Below are positions 41,901 to 54,106 of a DNA stretch of 64,000 bases, one piece after another. The stretch lies in assembly GCA_035610365.1 (NCBI GenBank), contig CM069438.1, positions 52,386,837 to 52,450,836 on the forward strand, read 5' to 3'. The stretch is from Aquatica leii. Lineage: Eukaryota > Arthropoda > Insecta > Coleoptera > Lampyridae. Under the pieces are notes generated by a model. That model made no database searches and had not been told where the DNA came from. It worked only from the letters and a program-made list of their open reading frames with translations. The position numbers and the translations under genes are program-made. Positions within the stretch are counted from its first letter, which is position 1. The number at the start of each line of letters is the position of its first letter.

Positions 41901-42487
41901 GTATGTAGTTGAGTTCAATATTTACTGAAAATTTAAAGTTTTTACGATTTTTAGTACGTTCTCTGATTTTCTTCAAAGTTTAAACAACAACAAAAAACGT
42001 ATAACAATTATTTGCGTTAAATTAGTGTATTAACAGTTGGATTTAACAATTACAATTAAATTATGCGTTTTAAATCACGTTTTTGCAAATTATAATTTTT
42101 TTAAATTTTGTCTGCCATCTGTCTCATAGTATCTGAACTAAATAAAAATCTATTAATTTTTCGACTGGTGAATAATGGCTGAACTAAACGCGACCTTAAA
42201 GTTCTTAATTCATCTGCTAGATGGCAGCACCCAAAAAAATTTAAAATTTCATTAGTGTAGCTTTTTAAATTACAATTACAGGTACTAAATTGTATATTTT
42301 TAATTGAAATATGTTTCTAGACATCAAATTTACAACTGAGATCACACTGTATGTAGTTGAGTTCAATATTTACTGAAAATTTAAAGTTTTTACAATTTTT
42401 AGTACGTTCTCTGATTTTCTTCAAAGTTTAAACAACAACAAAAAACGTATAACAATTATTTGTGTTAAATTAGTGTATTAACAGTTG
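35930..42487 (+). repeat. satellite array, about 449-bp units, direct arm (about 14 copies)
   Basis: The marker TTCGACTGGTGAATAATGG recurs at 36331, 36780, 37226, 37675, 38125, 38573, 39022, 39471, 39921, 40367, 40814, 41264, 41712 and 42160, steps of 446-450 bp. Units are nearly identical and differ by small indels near the ATGGCAGCAC site. No frame is conserved. A box containing TACGATTTTTAGTACGTTCT is invariant in almost all units (ACAATTTTT in one near 42390). Confidence 0.97.
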
Positions 42488-42650
42488 AATTTGCATTTCA
42501 AAATTATTCACAATGTCCTTTTGTGTTGTGGTTTTATCCTGACGAATTATTCAAAACTGATTTTAAATTTCGGGAGTGTTAAACTAATTTAACGTGTTTA
42601 CCGTCGTTTATATCTATTTACAGTTAACAAATTTTAAATTTGCTTTAAAC
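42488..42650. other. spacer at the centre of the satellite palindrome
   Basis: About 160 bp that does not match the unit, between the last direct and the first inverted copy. It contains no frame. The pairing of arms around it could form a very large hairpin or cruciform. Confidence 0.6.
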
Positions 42651-45600
42651 AAACTTGTGTAATTTCATTTGTATATTAAAACTTAATTATTAGAAACGTA
42701 TTTTGGTTAAAAGTATATAACTTAGTAGCTACAATTTTAATTTAAAAAGCAACTTATGTCAATTAATTAAGCTAATTTGTTTATGAATAAATTTATAATT
42801 TGTTGTATGTGCTGCCATCTAAGCAGATGAATACAGAACTTGAAAGTCGCGTTTAGTTCAGCCATTATTCGCCAATCGAAAAATTAACGGTTAATTATTT
42901 AGTTCAGAAACTGTAAGACAGATGGCGACAAAACTTAAAAAAAATTTATAAAAGTGATTTAAAATACAGAATTTAATTGTAATTGTTAAATCCAACTGGT
43001 AATACACTAAATTAAAACAAATAATCCTTATACGTTTTTTGTTGTTGTTTAAACTTTGAAGAAAATCAGAGAACGTACTAAAAATCGTAAAAACTTTAAA
43101 TTTTCAGTAAATATTGAACTCAACTACATACAGTGTAATCTCAGTTGTAAATTTAATGTCTAGAAACATATTTTAATTAAAAATATACAATTTAGTACCT
43201 ATAATTCTAATTTAAATAGCTATTTTAATAAAATTTTAAATATCTTTTGTGTGCTGCCATCTAATCAGATAAAATAAGAACTTAAAGGTCGCGTTTAGTT
43301 CAGCCATTATTCGCCAGTCGAAAAATTAATAGTTTATTATTTAGTTCAGAAACTATGAGACAGATGGCGGACAAAATTTAAAAAAAATATAATTTACAAA
43401 AACGTGATTCAAAACTCAGAATTTAATTGTAATTGTTAAATCCAACTGTTAATACACTAATTTAACACAAATAATTGTTATACGTTTTTTGTTGTTGTTT
43501 AAACTTTGAAGAAAATCAGAGAACGTACTAAAAATCGTAAAAACTTTAAATTTTCAGTAAATATTAAACTCAACTACATACAGTGTGTTCTCAGTTGTAA
43601 ATTTAATGTCTAGAAACATATTTCAATTAAAAATATACAATTTAGTACCTATAATTGTTATTTAAAAAGCTGCATTAATGAAATTTTAAATTTCTTTTGG
43701 GTGCTGCCATCTAAGCAGATGAATTAAGAACTTAAAAGACCCGTTTAGTTTAGCCACTTTTCACCAGTTGAAATATTAATGGTTTATTTTTTAGTTCAGA
43801 AACTATTAGACAGATGGCGGACAAAATTTTAAAAAATATATAATTTATAAAAGTGTTTTAAAACACAGAATTTAATTGTAATTGTTAAATCCAACTGTTA
43901 ATACACTAAATCAAAACAAATAATCTTTATACGTTTTTTGTTGTTGTTTAAACTTTGAAGAAAATCAGAGAACGTACTAAAAATCGTAAAAACTTTAAAT
44001 TTCCAGTAAACATTAAACTTAACCACATGCAGTGTGTTCATAGTTGTAAATTTGATGGCTAGAAACATATTTCAATTAAAAATATACAATTTAGTACCTA
44101 TAATTGTAATTTAAAAAGCTACATTATTAAAATTTTAAATTTCTTTTGTGTGCTGCCATCTAAGCAGATAAATTAAGAACTTGAAAGTCGCGTTTAGTTC
44201 AGCCATTATTCGCCAGTCGAAAAATTAATAGTTTATTATTTAGTTCAGAAAGTATAAGACAGATGGCGGATAAAATTTTAAAAAAATATATAATTTATAA
44301 AAGTGACTTAAAACACAGAATTTAATTGTAATTGTTATATCCAACTGTTAATACACTAAATTAAAACAAATAATTTTTATAGGTTTTTTGTTGTTGTTTA
44401 AACTTTGAAGAAAATCAGAGAACGTACTAAAAATCGTAAAAACTTTAAATTTTCAGTAAATATTGAACTCAACTATATACAGTGTGTTCTCAGTTGTTAA
44501 TTTGATGTCTAGAAACATATTTCAATTAAAAATATACAATTTAGTACCTATAATTGTAATTTAAAAAGCTACATTAATCAAATTTTAAATTTCTTTTGGA
44601 TGCTGCCATCTAAGCAGATGAATTAAGAACTTGAAAGTCGCGTTTAGTTCAGCCACTATTCACCAGTCGAAAAATTAATAGATTATTATTTAGTTCAGAA
44701 ACTATGAGACAGATGGCGGACAAAATTTAAAAAAATTATAGTTTACAAAAAAGTGATTCAAAACTCAGAATTTAATTGTAATTGTTAAATCCAACTGTTA
44801 ATACACTAATTTAACACAAATAATTGTTATACGTTTTTTGTTGTTGTTTAAACTTTGAAGAAAATCAGAGAACGTACTAAAAATCGTAAAAACTTTAAAT
44901 TTTCAGTAAATATTAAACTCAACTACATACAGTGTGTTCTCAGTTGTAAATTTGATGTCTAGAAACATATTTCAACTAAAAATATACAATTTAGTACCTG
45001 TAATTGTAATTTAAAAAGCTACATTCATGAAATTTTAAATTTTTTTTGGGTGCTGCCATCTAAGCAGATGAATTAAGAACTTGAAAGTCGCGTTTAGTTT
45101 AGCCATTATTCGCCAGTCGAAAAATTAACAGTTTATTATTTAGTTCAGAAACTGTAAGACAGATGGCGACAAAACTTTAAAAAAAATTTATAAAAGTGAT
45201 TTAAAATACAGAATTTAATTGTAATTGTTAAATCCAACTGTTAATACACTTAATTAAAACAAATAATCCTTATACGTTTATTGTTGTTGTTTAAACTTTG
45301 AAGAAAATCAGAGAACGTACTAAAAATCGTAAAAACTTTAAATTTTCAGTAAATATTAAACTCAACTACATACAGTGTGTTCTCAGTTGTAAATTTGATG
45401 TCTAGAAACATATTTCAACTAAAAATATACAATTTAGTACCTGTAATTGTAATTTAAAAAGCTACATTAATGAAATTTTAAATTTTTTTTGGGTGCTGCC
45501 ATCTAAGCAGATGAATTAAGAACTTGAAAGTCGCGTTTAGTTTAGCCATTATTCGCCAGTCGAAAAATTAACAGTTTATTATTTAGTTCAGAAACTGTAA

Positions 45601-46510
45601 GACAGATGGCGACAAAACTTTAAAAAAAATTTATAAAAGTGATTTAAAATACAGAATTTAATTGTAATTGTTAAATCCAACTGTTAATACACTTAATTAA
45701 AACAAATAATCCTTATACGTTTATTGTTGTTGTTTAAACTTTGAAGAAAATCAGAGAACGTACTAAAAATCGTAAAAACTTTAAATTTTTAGTATATATT
45801 AAACTCAACTTCATAAAGTGTTACTTTAGTTATAATTTGAATATTAAAAACTTATTTCAGTTAAAAATATTTTATTTAGTAGCTACAATTGTAATTTAAA
45901 AAGCAACATTAATCAAATTTTTAATTTATTTTGTGTGCTGCCATCTAAGCGGATGAATTAAAAACTATTAAAACGCGTTTAGTTTAGCAATTATTCACCA
46001 GATAATAAAATTAAATCTGAAATGAAATATACACTGAACTAAAACAAATATACGTTAAAATCATCATTTTTTAACTGTTTTATCTTTAAAATAAATCAAA
46101 GAACGTACTAAAAATCGTACAAACTTTAAATTTTTAGTATATATTAAACTCAACTTCATAAAGTGTTACTTTAGTTATAATTTGAATATTAAAAACTTAT
46201 TTCAGTTAAAAATATTTTATTTAGTAGCTACAATTGTAATTTAAAAAGCAACATTAATCAAATTTTTAATTTATTTTGTGTGCTGCCATCTAAGCGGATG
46301 AATTAAAAACTATTAAAACGCGTTTAGTTTAGCAATTATTCACCAGATAATAAAATTAAATCTGAAATGAAATATACACTGAACTAAAACAAATATACGT
46401 TAAAATCATCATTTTTTAACTGTTTTATCTTTAAAATAAATCAAAGAACGTACTAAAAATCGTACAAACTTTAAATTTTTAGTAAAAATTAAACTCAACT
46501 TCACAAAGTG
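42651..46510 (-). repeat. satellite array, inverted arm (about 9 copies)
   Basis: The marker GCTGCCATCTAAGC (reverse of the direct arm) recurs at about 42811, 43253, 43703, 44152, 44602, 45052, 45494, 45938 and 46283. Steps are about 449 bp except the last, 345 bp. These copies are more diverged than those of the direct arm. The outermost stretch consists of two nearly identical 345-bp shortened units plus a partial third. Confidence 0.95.
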
Positions 46511-46740
46511 TAACTTATCAACGAAAAAACCCTAAAACCATATACCGATTTTTTTACAAGTACTACCAACTGAAGTGGCGTGGTTACACAAGGTTACACG
46601 TTGGTCACTAATAATACTGCTTTATCAGTATTTATTTACACATAATTGGCATAAAAGGGTAGCATTTACCGTAAGAATAAGAAAAGGTGAGTTTTCTACG
46701 TATGAAAGTTCGATAAATTTGATGAATGTTTACAAAACAG
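46511..46740 (+). other. Ars2 5' region with a putative 54-nt 5'UTR intron
   Basis: Only about 230 bp separate the satellite from the Ars2 start codon. AAAAG|GTGAGTTTT at 46687 and AAACAG at 46740 define a 54-nt intron whose acceptor is directly followed by the ATG at 46741. The promoter must lie in the remaining 170 bp or in the satellite. Confidence 0.5.
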
Positions 46741-49700
46741 ATGGCTGATAGTGATGATGAGTATGACCGAAAACGTCGCGATAAGTTTCGCGGCGAACGT
46801 GCCGAGGCAACGTACAGAAGCGCAGAAAGGTCGGTGAGGCCACGAGATGACTGGCAGGAGAGGGACGTGTGGTCGAGACCACGACCACGAGAGTACCGAG
46901 GAGCAGTACGCGATAGGGGTTATTCCCCAAGCTTGGAGCCACAAGCGAAACGATTGAGACACGACTACTACGGGGAAAGTTACTACAACCACTATCAACC
47001 GTACCATCAGGCCGCACACAGGTGTTGTATTTTTAAACGTAGCAAATTTTTATTACTAACTCGATTGACGTACCTGCTTACTAACAATACGATACTAAGT
47101 TAAACCCGTTTTTTAAAGAGCCGGTAATTTCTTCAGAGAACCGCCTTCGGCATCTTCCACCGAAAGCCAACCGGTTATGATGTCATTTAAAGCATTTTTA
47201 GCTGCACAAGACGATAATATCTCCGATAGCGAAGCTGTTGAAAAGTACAACGAATACAAATTGGAGTTTCAGCGGCAACAACTCAACGAGTTTTTCGTCG
47301 CTCACAAAGACGACGAATGGTACGTATTCGTTTTTTTTTTATACTCTGCCACAGTTACTTGTTCATTGTACGTGTATTAGGAAACGTACTTCATAATTGG
47401 TATTTATTTCAGGACCCCCTTGTTAAATAATTGAAAATTGTAGTTAATTCATTAACCCCCCGATTATATTGCTTTATTAAACTTTTTCTCTGCAGCGACG
47501 AATCGAGTCATCGTGCTATCTTCAATCATAAGTATAATTATGTGTTATGTGTGTGAATCTACGTTAAAATTGTGACATAAAATGCCTATAATTAGACGAA
47601 AAATGCACAATTATGGATTAGATTATACCGTAATTAAAAAAAAGCTATGCGCGCAATGCATATGCTTTCGCGTACATTTGTTAGGGTTTTGACAAACAGG
47701 TGAGATTAACGTTTAAAAACGTACGTTTACATTTAAAGTCATTTTTTTTGTTTGTTTTTGTTTAAGTTAGTGTGAGTGAGTGTTGAGCAATCGGAAATAT
47801 CGACAATCTGGAAGATTGTCGATATTTCTTATTTTGCTTTAGGTCTTTCGTTTGTGTGTTGAAGTTTAACCCTAATACGATTGCTAGGCGTTTTTGTGAG
47901 TTGAAGCCGTTGGATTAGTTGTATTATCGAGTAACATGTATAGGCGTTTCTAAAAAAAATTGCTTTCCATATCAATATCAAAACTTGACCCTAAATAGTG
48001 AAGTTAGTTACCAATAACGTCACTTCTGTGATATAGTTCGTTAATGACATAGGGATATCACTAAAGTAACTAAATCCCAACATGTTTAGACCACCGCCTT
48101 CTTGGACTATTTTGAAACCCGAATTTGTTAGATAATAAAAACACTTTCTGGAAGAAACTCGAAGGTCTGAGAAAAACTGGTACATTAATCGTACGACTGC
48201 ACGTTGCTCATATAGAAAGAATCGAGGAAGCTGTCGCTAAAAACGAACATCTCATGGACACACCTGGGTAATCCATGTATTAAAGAAGTTATAGATCCTT
48301 CCCAACATTTCTTGCCCATAGTACCCTACTGCGACGTTCTTTTTCTTTTCGTTTGATGGACTATCACGGCTTCATCGCCACGAACGATCTTGATTTAGAC
48401 ACGAAAAAATTTTTAACAAAAAGTTTCGTTTCGATTCTTATTACTTCGTTTGCGCATGCGTCAATTTTGTTTAATGTTTGTGCTTACACATTAGAAGACG
48501 CCTTGGTTGTAGTTACATTCGCCTTGTCCGTATTAGGGTTAAACCCCGCGCTTCGTCACTTTTGTTTAGAAGAAATTTTGTTCTTAAAAAGACACTTGAA
48601 TAACCTCAACACTTAATGCATTGAGTGAATTATGAGCACATGGGTCGGTAACCGCCTGTTTCTATATACCATTCATTCTCCTTATTTTTGGTCTTATAGG
48701 TTCCGGTTGAAATATCATCCCGAAGATTCGATCAAGAGAAAAGATGAACAAATGAATTCTTTAAAGGTACAAACTTCAAATGATAGTTTCGCGTTTAAAC
48801 TGTTTTTGTAGAAACGCTTAGAGGTTTTTATGGATCTTTTGAACAGTGGAAAAGTTGGCGCTGTTCACGTCGATAGCGTTCAAACAAACGAATTGCTTAA
48901 GCTTATGGACACGGTCGTTATTAAATTGGAAGGTGGAAACGACGAGGATGTGGAAGCTCTCGAGCAAGAGTACTCAGGTAAAAGTGTGTAAGGTTGAGAT
49001 GGGATAATGTAAGTGAATTTAAGATTTAGAAAAGAAAGAACAGAAGGCTCCTGAAGAACCCGCGGAAAAACGAAACGGGGACGATGCTCCTGAAGGGAAT
49101 AAAGAAGACGGGGAGTTAGAGAGTGAAGAAAAACCGGAAGTGACTAAAACTAACGGTGAAAGTAATAAAGTCGAAATTGTGCCAGAACCGACTAAACAGG
49201 ACGATGAAAAGGAAGAAGGGGAGGAAGATGATGTTGGTGTTGAAGAGCTTAAAGAGAAAGAAGAAAGTAAAAATGACGAAGTGATGGAAACGGACGAGTC
49301 AAAAGAGGAGGAAAAGAATGATAACGATGAGGATAAAGAAGGTAGCCTCGAAAGAGAGACGGAAGAAGAGCAAAAGAAACCGAAAGAAAAAGAGAAGAAG
49401 AGAAAACGCTCGTACTCGGGTAGCAGTAGCAGTTCGTCGAGCAGCGATGACAGCGACGAAGAAAAAGAAGGCGAAGATAAGGAAAAAGAGAAACTCGAAA
49501 AAGAGCCGGAAAACGAAACAGAAGTTGAAAAAGAAGAGGACAAAATAGAAATGGTGGAAGATGATGTGAAAACGGAAAAACCTCGGCTATTGCATAAAAC
49601 GACTTCGATCTTTTTGAGGAATTTGGCGCCGACCATCACTCGTCAAGAAGTAGAAGCGATGTGTTCGAGGTAATTCTTCGCTGTGCCGAGTCGTTTTTTG

Positions 49701-52700
49701 TTTAACAGAAGTTTTAGGTACGAAGGATTTTTGCGAGTTGCTTTAGCCGATCCGCAACCGGAACGTCGTTGGATGCGACGTGGTTGGGTCACTTTTAAGC
49801 GCGATGCGAATATCAAAGAAATTTGTTGGAATTTTAATAATATACGACTCAGGGATTGCGAATTGGGAGCGATTGTTAATAGGGATCTTAGTCGTAGGAT
49901 TCGGTTGGTCAACGGCATAACGGTGCACAAACAAGTCGTTCGGTCCGATATACGAATTTCGGCTAAAGTCGTGTTGCATCTCGACGGCAAATCGGGACTG
50001 TGGTGCGAAGACGACGATAAAAACGAAAAATCGGAACAGGTAAATTGTATTACAGTAAAACCTCGTTATTGCAATTCTAATGGAAAGTTCCACATATTTC
50101 GCATTTGTTTTTTTTTTCTTTTCAACTCTAAAGTTTTTTCTATACCACAAGTGTTTTGTTTTTAGCTGGAAAGTCTTTTGTAGACGAGGACGACTTCTGT
50201 GCACAAGCATTTCTATACACCGTGAGTGTTTGGTTTTAAACTGGAAAGTTTATCGGCAACACGGTTTCTTTTCTTTTCTATATTTAGCAATTGTTTTTTT
50301 AACTGGAAAGTCATTTTATAGTACGTGTTTTTTTTTATTCTCAATTTTTCTTTGCACTACGAGTGTTTTGTTTTTAGCTGGAAAGTCTTTTGTAAACGAG
50401 GACGACTTCTGTGCACAGATATTTCTATACACCGCGAGTGTTTTGTTTTAAACTGGAAAGTTTATCTGCAACACGGTTTCTCTTGTTTTCTATATTTAGC
50501 GATTGTTTTTTGAACTGGAAAGTCATTTTATAGGACGTGTTTTTTTTTCAATTCTCAATTTTTCTATACACTACGAGTGTTTTGTTTTTAACTGCAAAGT
50601 TTTGTTTTAACTGGAAAGTTTATCTGAAACACGGTTTCTTTTGTTTTCTATATTTAGTGATTGTTTTTTGAACTGGAAAGTCATTTTATAGGACGTGTTT
50701 TTTTTCAATTCTCAATTTTTCTATACAGTACGAGTGTTTTGTTTTTAGCTGGAAAGTCTTTTGTAAACGAGGACGACTTCTGTGCACAGGCATTTCTATA
50801 CACCGCGAGTGTTTTGTTTTAAACTGGAAAATCATTTTATAGAACGTGTTTTTTTTTTCAATATTCAATTTTTCTATACACCGCGAGTGTTTTGTTTTAA
50901 ACTGGAAAGTTTATCTGCAACACGGTTTCTTTTGTTTTCTATCTTTAGCGATTGTTTTTTGAACTGGAAAGTCATTTTATAGGACATGTTTTTTTTTCAA
51001 TTCCCAATTTTTCTATACAGTACGAGTGGTTTGTTTTTAGCTGGAAAGTCTTTTGTAAACGAGGACGACTTCTGTACATAGGCAATTCTATACACCGCGA
51101 GTGTTTTGTTTTAAACTAGAAAGTTTATCTGCAACACGGTTTCTTTTGTTTTCTATATTTAGCGATTGTTTTTTTAACTGGAAAGTTATTTTATAGTACG
51201 TTTTTTTTCAATTCTCAATTTTTCTATACACTACGAGTGTTTAATTTTTAGTTGGAAAGTCTTTTGTAAACGAGGACGACGTCTGTGCACAGGCATTTCT
51301 ATACACCGCGAGTGTTTTGTTTTAAACTAGAAAGTTTATCTGCAACACGGTTTCTTTTGTTTTCTATATTTAGCGATTGTTTTTTGAACTGGAAAATCAT
51401 TTTATAATAGGTGTTTTTCAATTCTGAATTTTTCTATACACTACTAGTGTTTTGTTTTTAGCTGGAAAGTCTTTTGTAAACGAAGACGACTTATGTGCAC
51501 AGGCATTTTTATACACCGCGAGTGTTTTGTTTTAAACTGGAAAGTTTATCTGCAACACGATTTCTTTTGTTTTCTATATTTAGCGATTGTTTTTTGAACT
51601 GGAAAGTTATTTTATAGGACATGTTTTTTTTCAATTCCCAATTTTTCTATACAGTACGAGTGGTTTGTTTTTAGCTGGAAAGTCTTTTGTAAACGAGGAC
51701 GACTTCTGTACATAGGCAATTCTATACACCGCGAGTGTTTTGTTTTAAACTGGAAAGTTTATCTGCAAAACGGTTTCTTTTGTTTTCTATATTTAGCGAT
51801 TGTTTTTTGAACTGGAAAATCATTTTATAATAGGTGTTGTTTTTCAATTCTGAATTTTTCTATACACTACTAGTGTTTTGTTTTTAGCTGGAAAGTCTTG
51901 TAAACGAAGACGACTTATGTGCACAGGCATTTTTATACACCGCGAGTGTTTTGTTTTAAACTGGAAAGTTTATCTGCAACACGATTTCTTTTGTTTTCTA
52001 TATTTAGCGATTGTTTTTTGAACTGGAAAGTCATTTTATAGGACGTGTTTTTTTTCAATTCTCAATTTTTCTATACAGTACGAGTGTTTTGTTTTTAGCT
52101 GGACAGTCTTTTGTAAACGAGGACGACTTCTGTGCACAGGCATTTCTTTACACCGCGAGTGTTTTGTTTTAAACTGGAAAATCATTTTATAGAACGTGTT
52201 TTTTTTTCAATTCTCAAATTTTCTATACACCGCGAGTGTTTTGTTTTAAACTGGAAAGTTTATCTGCAACACGGTTTCTTTTGTTTTCTATCTTTAGCGA
52301 TTGTTTTTTGAACTGGAAAGTCATTTTATAGGACATGTTTTTTTTTTCAATTCCCAATTTTTCTATACAGTACGAGTGGTTTGTATTTAGCTGGAAAGTC
52401 TTTTGTAAACGAGGACGACTTCTGTACATAGGCATTTCTATACACCGCGAGTGTTTTGTTTTAAACTGGAAAGTTTATCTGAAACACGGTTTCTTTTGTT
52501 TTCTATATTTAGCGATTGTTTTTTGAACTGGAAAGTCATTTTATAGTATTTTTTTTTTCAATTCTTAATTTTTCTATACACATTGTAAAGGAGACAAACT
52601 TCAGGGCACTTGTTTCTTTTTGTCTATCTGAAAACTATTGTATAGTGTGTGTGTTTTTTTTAAATTCGTTTTTTATACGCTGCTAGTGTTTTGTTTCAAA

Positions 52701-53794
52701 CTGAAAAATTTATATGGATGGAAAGGATTGCATTAACGAGGTTCTATCATAGTAAGGCACATCTGTTACTTACCGCATGCGCTTTTAGAGTTTTGGTTTT
52801 GTTTCGAACAACCCAGTACTGCGTAACATCACCGATTATTTAATAGAAGAAGCGAGCGCCGAAGAGGAAGAATTGCTAGGACTCGAACCGACGGCGGAGA
52901 CGCAAGATGCTGCTACCGTAGTCGATCGTGACGACGTTCTAATCTCGGTTTTAGATCGTATAATACTATACCTCCGTATTGTACATTCTGTTGATTATTA
53001 CAACCACTGCGAGTACCCGAACGAAGACGAAATGCCTAATCGATGTGGAATATTGCACGCACGTGGTCCTCCGCCTGCTACTAAGGTTTGTAAAAAAATT
53101 TCGATCACACGATTTACGTATTTGAATTTCTAGACCGACATGTCTCAATTTATCGGTGCTCCAGTCGAATCCAAGATGGCCCATTTTCTTCCCGAAAAAA
53201 CAAATCGGGAGGAAAAGACAGATAACAAACTTGTTACTTTAGCTTTAAAAGACGTCGAAATGGAAATCGATAAATTTGTTCAGGCGAACACTAGAGAATT
53301 GGCTAAAGACAAGTGGTTGTGTCCGTTGTCGGGGAAAAAGTTTAAAGGTCCGGACTTTGTGCGTAAACACATTTTCAACAAGCACACGGAGAAAATCGAG
53401 GAAGTTAAGAAAGAAGTTGAATTCTTCAATAATTATTTGCGAGATCCGAAACGACCCATGTTGGAAATTCAACAGGCGAAAAAAGAGGAGACTGGCGCTT
53501 ACAGTCATTCTAGGTATGTCTTAGTCATTTAGACTTTGTTTTAATTGCGATCATTTTTTAGCGGTTATGCTAGTTCGTATAGCGGTTACGGGCCACCGTC
53601 ACGTTTTTATAATCAGGGATACGCAAGACCACGACCGTACGCACCTGCTCGAGCTAGGTTCGGTTTTTTGCCTTGAGTTTTTTTTTAACTGTGCGATTTT
53701 ATTTTTGTTTAGGAGCGGCGGCAGTACAGATTTTCGTCCAATTATTCATTACCGAGATCTGGACGCTCCGCGCGAACCCGAAGAATTTATTTAA
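46741..53794 (+). CDS. Ars2: Ars2/SRRT (serrate), RNA effector of the nuclear cap-binding complex
   Basis: Ars2 links the nuclear cap-binding complex to miRNA processing, 3'-end formation or RNA decay. Exons in phase: 46741-47021, 47119-47319, 48700-48766, 48812-48977, 49030-49669, 49718-50039, 52789-53085, 53134-53513, 53562-53657, 53713-53794 (about 843 residues, normal). Order: Arg-rich N-terminus [20 protein letters not shown], the [11 protein letters not shown] helical region, a long acidic Lys/Glu low-complexity insert, an RRM-like region ([22 protein letters not shown]), the Arg/Trp-rich WVTFKRD block, a C2H2 finger ([24 protein letters not shown]), and the Gly/Tyr/Arg tail ending EPEEFI. 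Two introns are unusually long, 1380 and 2749 nt; the second is filled with tandem repeats. Confidence 0.95.
47320..48699 (+). other. 1380-nt Ars2 intron with a perfect 16-bp hairpin and an orphan frame
   Basis: Most introns here are near 50 nt. This one contains a perfect inverted repeat (GAAATATCGACAATCT at 47794-47809 and its complement at 47813-47828 with a 3-nt loop). It also has an 87-codon hydrophobic frame at 48353-48616 that I cannot assign, with a vague look of an insect odorant-receptor N-terminus. It may be an inserted gene fragment. Confidence 0.4.
50070..52690 (+). repeat. tandem repeat filling an Ars2 intron, about 212-bp composite units
   Basis: The segment AACGAGGACGACTTCTG or a close variant recurs about ten times at steps near 203-219 bp, with longer steps of about 290 and 372. 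Each unit is built of roughly 70-bp sub-units that share AACTGGAAAGT and a CTATACAC...GAGTGTTTTG box. Units contain TTTTGTTTTTAG and, shortly after, TTTTGTAAACG, so they carry splice-acceptor-like and donor-like words in the sense strand. Confidence 0.9.
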
Positions 53795-54106
53795 ATATCT
53801 TAAGTTATTAATATCTTTGTAAGTATTTGTGTATTTGCTTTTTCTTTATTTTTTATCGAGTTTGTTTATTGTAAGGCAATAAAGTCAAGTTTAGTAGGTG
53901 TCTGATCTATTTATTAGTTTGTTTTACTTAAACTTATCTTACAACTTCAAAAAATTACGGTTGGATAGGCAATACAAACAACAAAAACGTGTACTTAATA
54001 AAGCATAGTTTGAAGGAGTAAACTTCAGAATAAAATAGTAAAAAAGTAGTTCAAACGAAACTTAACACCAGTACATTCGAACTATTACTAAAAACGTGCC
54101 CAAATT
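53795..54106. other. Ars2 3' end and NOP16 promoter region
   Basis: AATAAAG near 53879-53884 is a likely Ars2 poly(A) signal. The remaining 200 bp must hold the NOP16 promoter. Nothing else seen. Confidence 0.55.

Noticed and set aside
35930-46510. Possibility that the 449-bp array is a CRISPR or rDNA-type array
   Set aside because: Units are long, contiguous, non-coding and lack unique spacers or rRNA sequence; eukaryotic satellite fits.
48353-48616. Odorant-receptor gene in an Ars2 intron
   Set aside because: Resemblance of one 87-codon hydrophobic frame is too weak and no further exons are visible.
49019-49639. 206-codon Ser-rich frame opposite Ars2
   Set aside because: Antisense shadow of the Glu/Lys-rich Ars2 exon.
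50080-52526. Repeated Phe-rich frames in the Ars2 intron
   Set aside because: They follow the tandem repeat and change frame between units; not protein genes.
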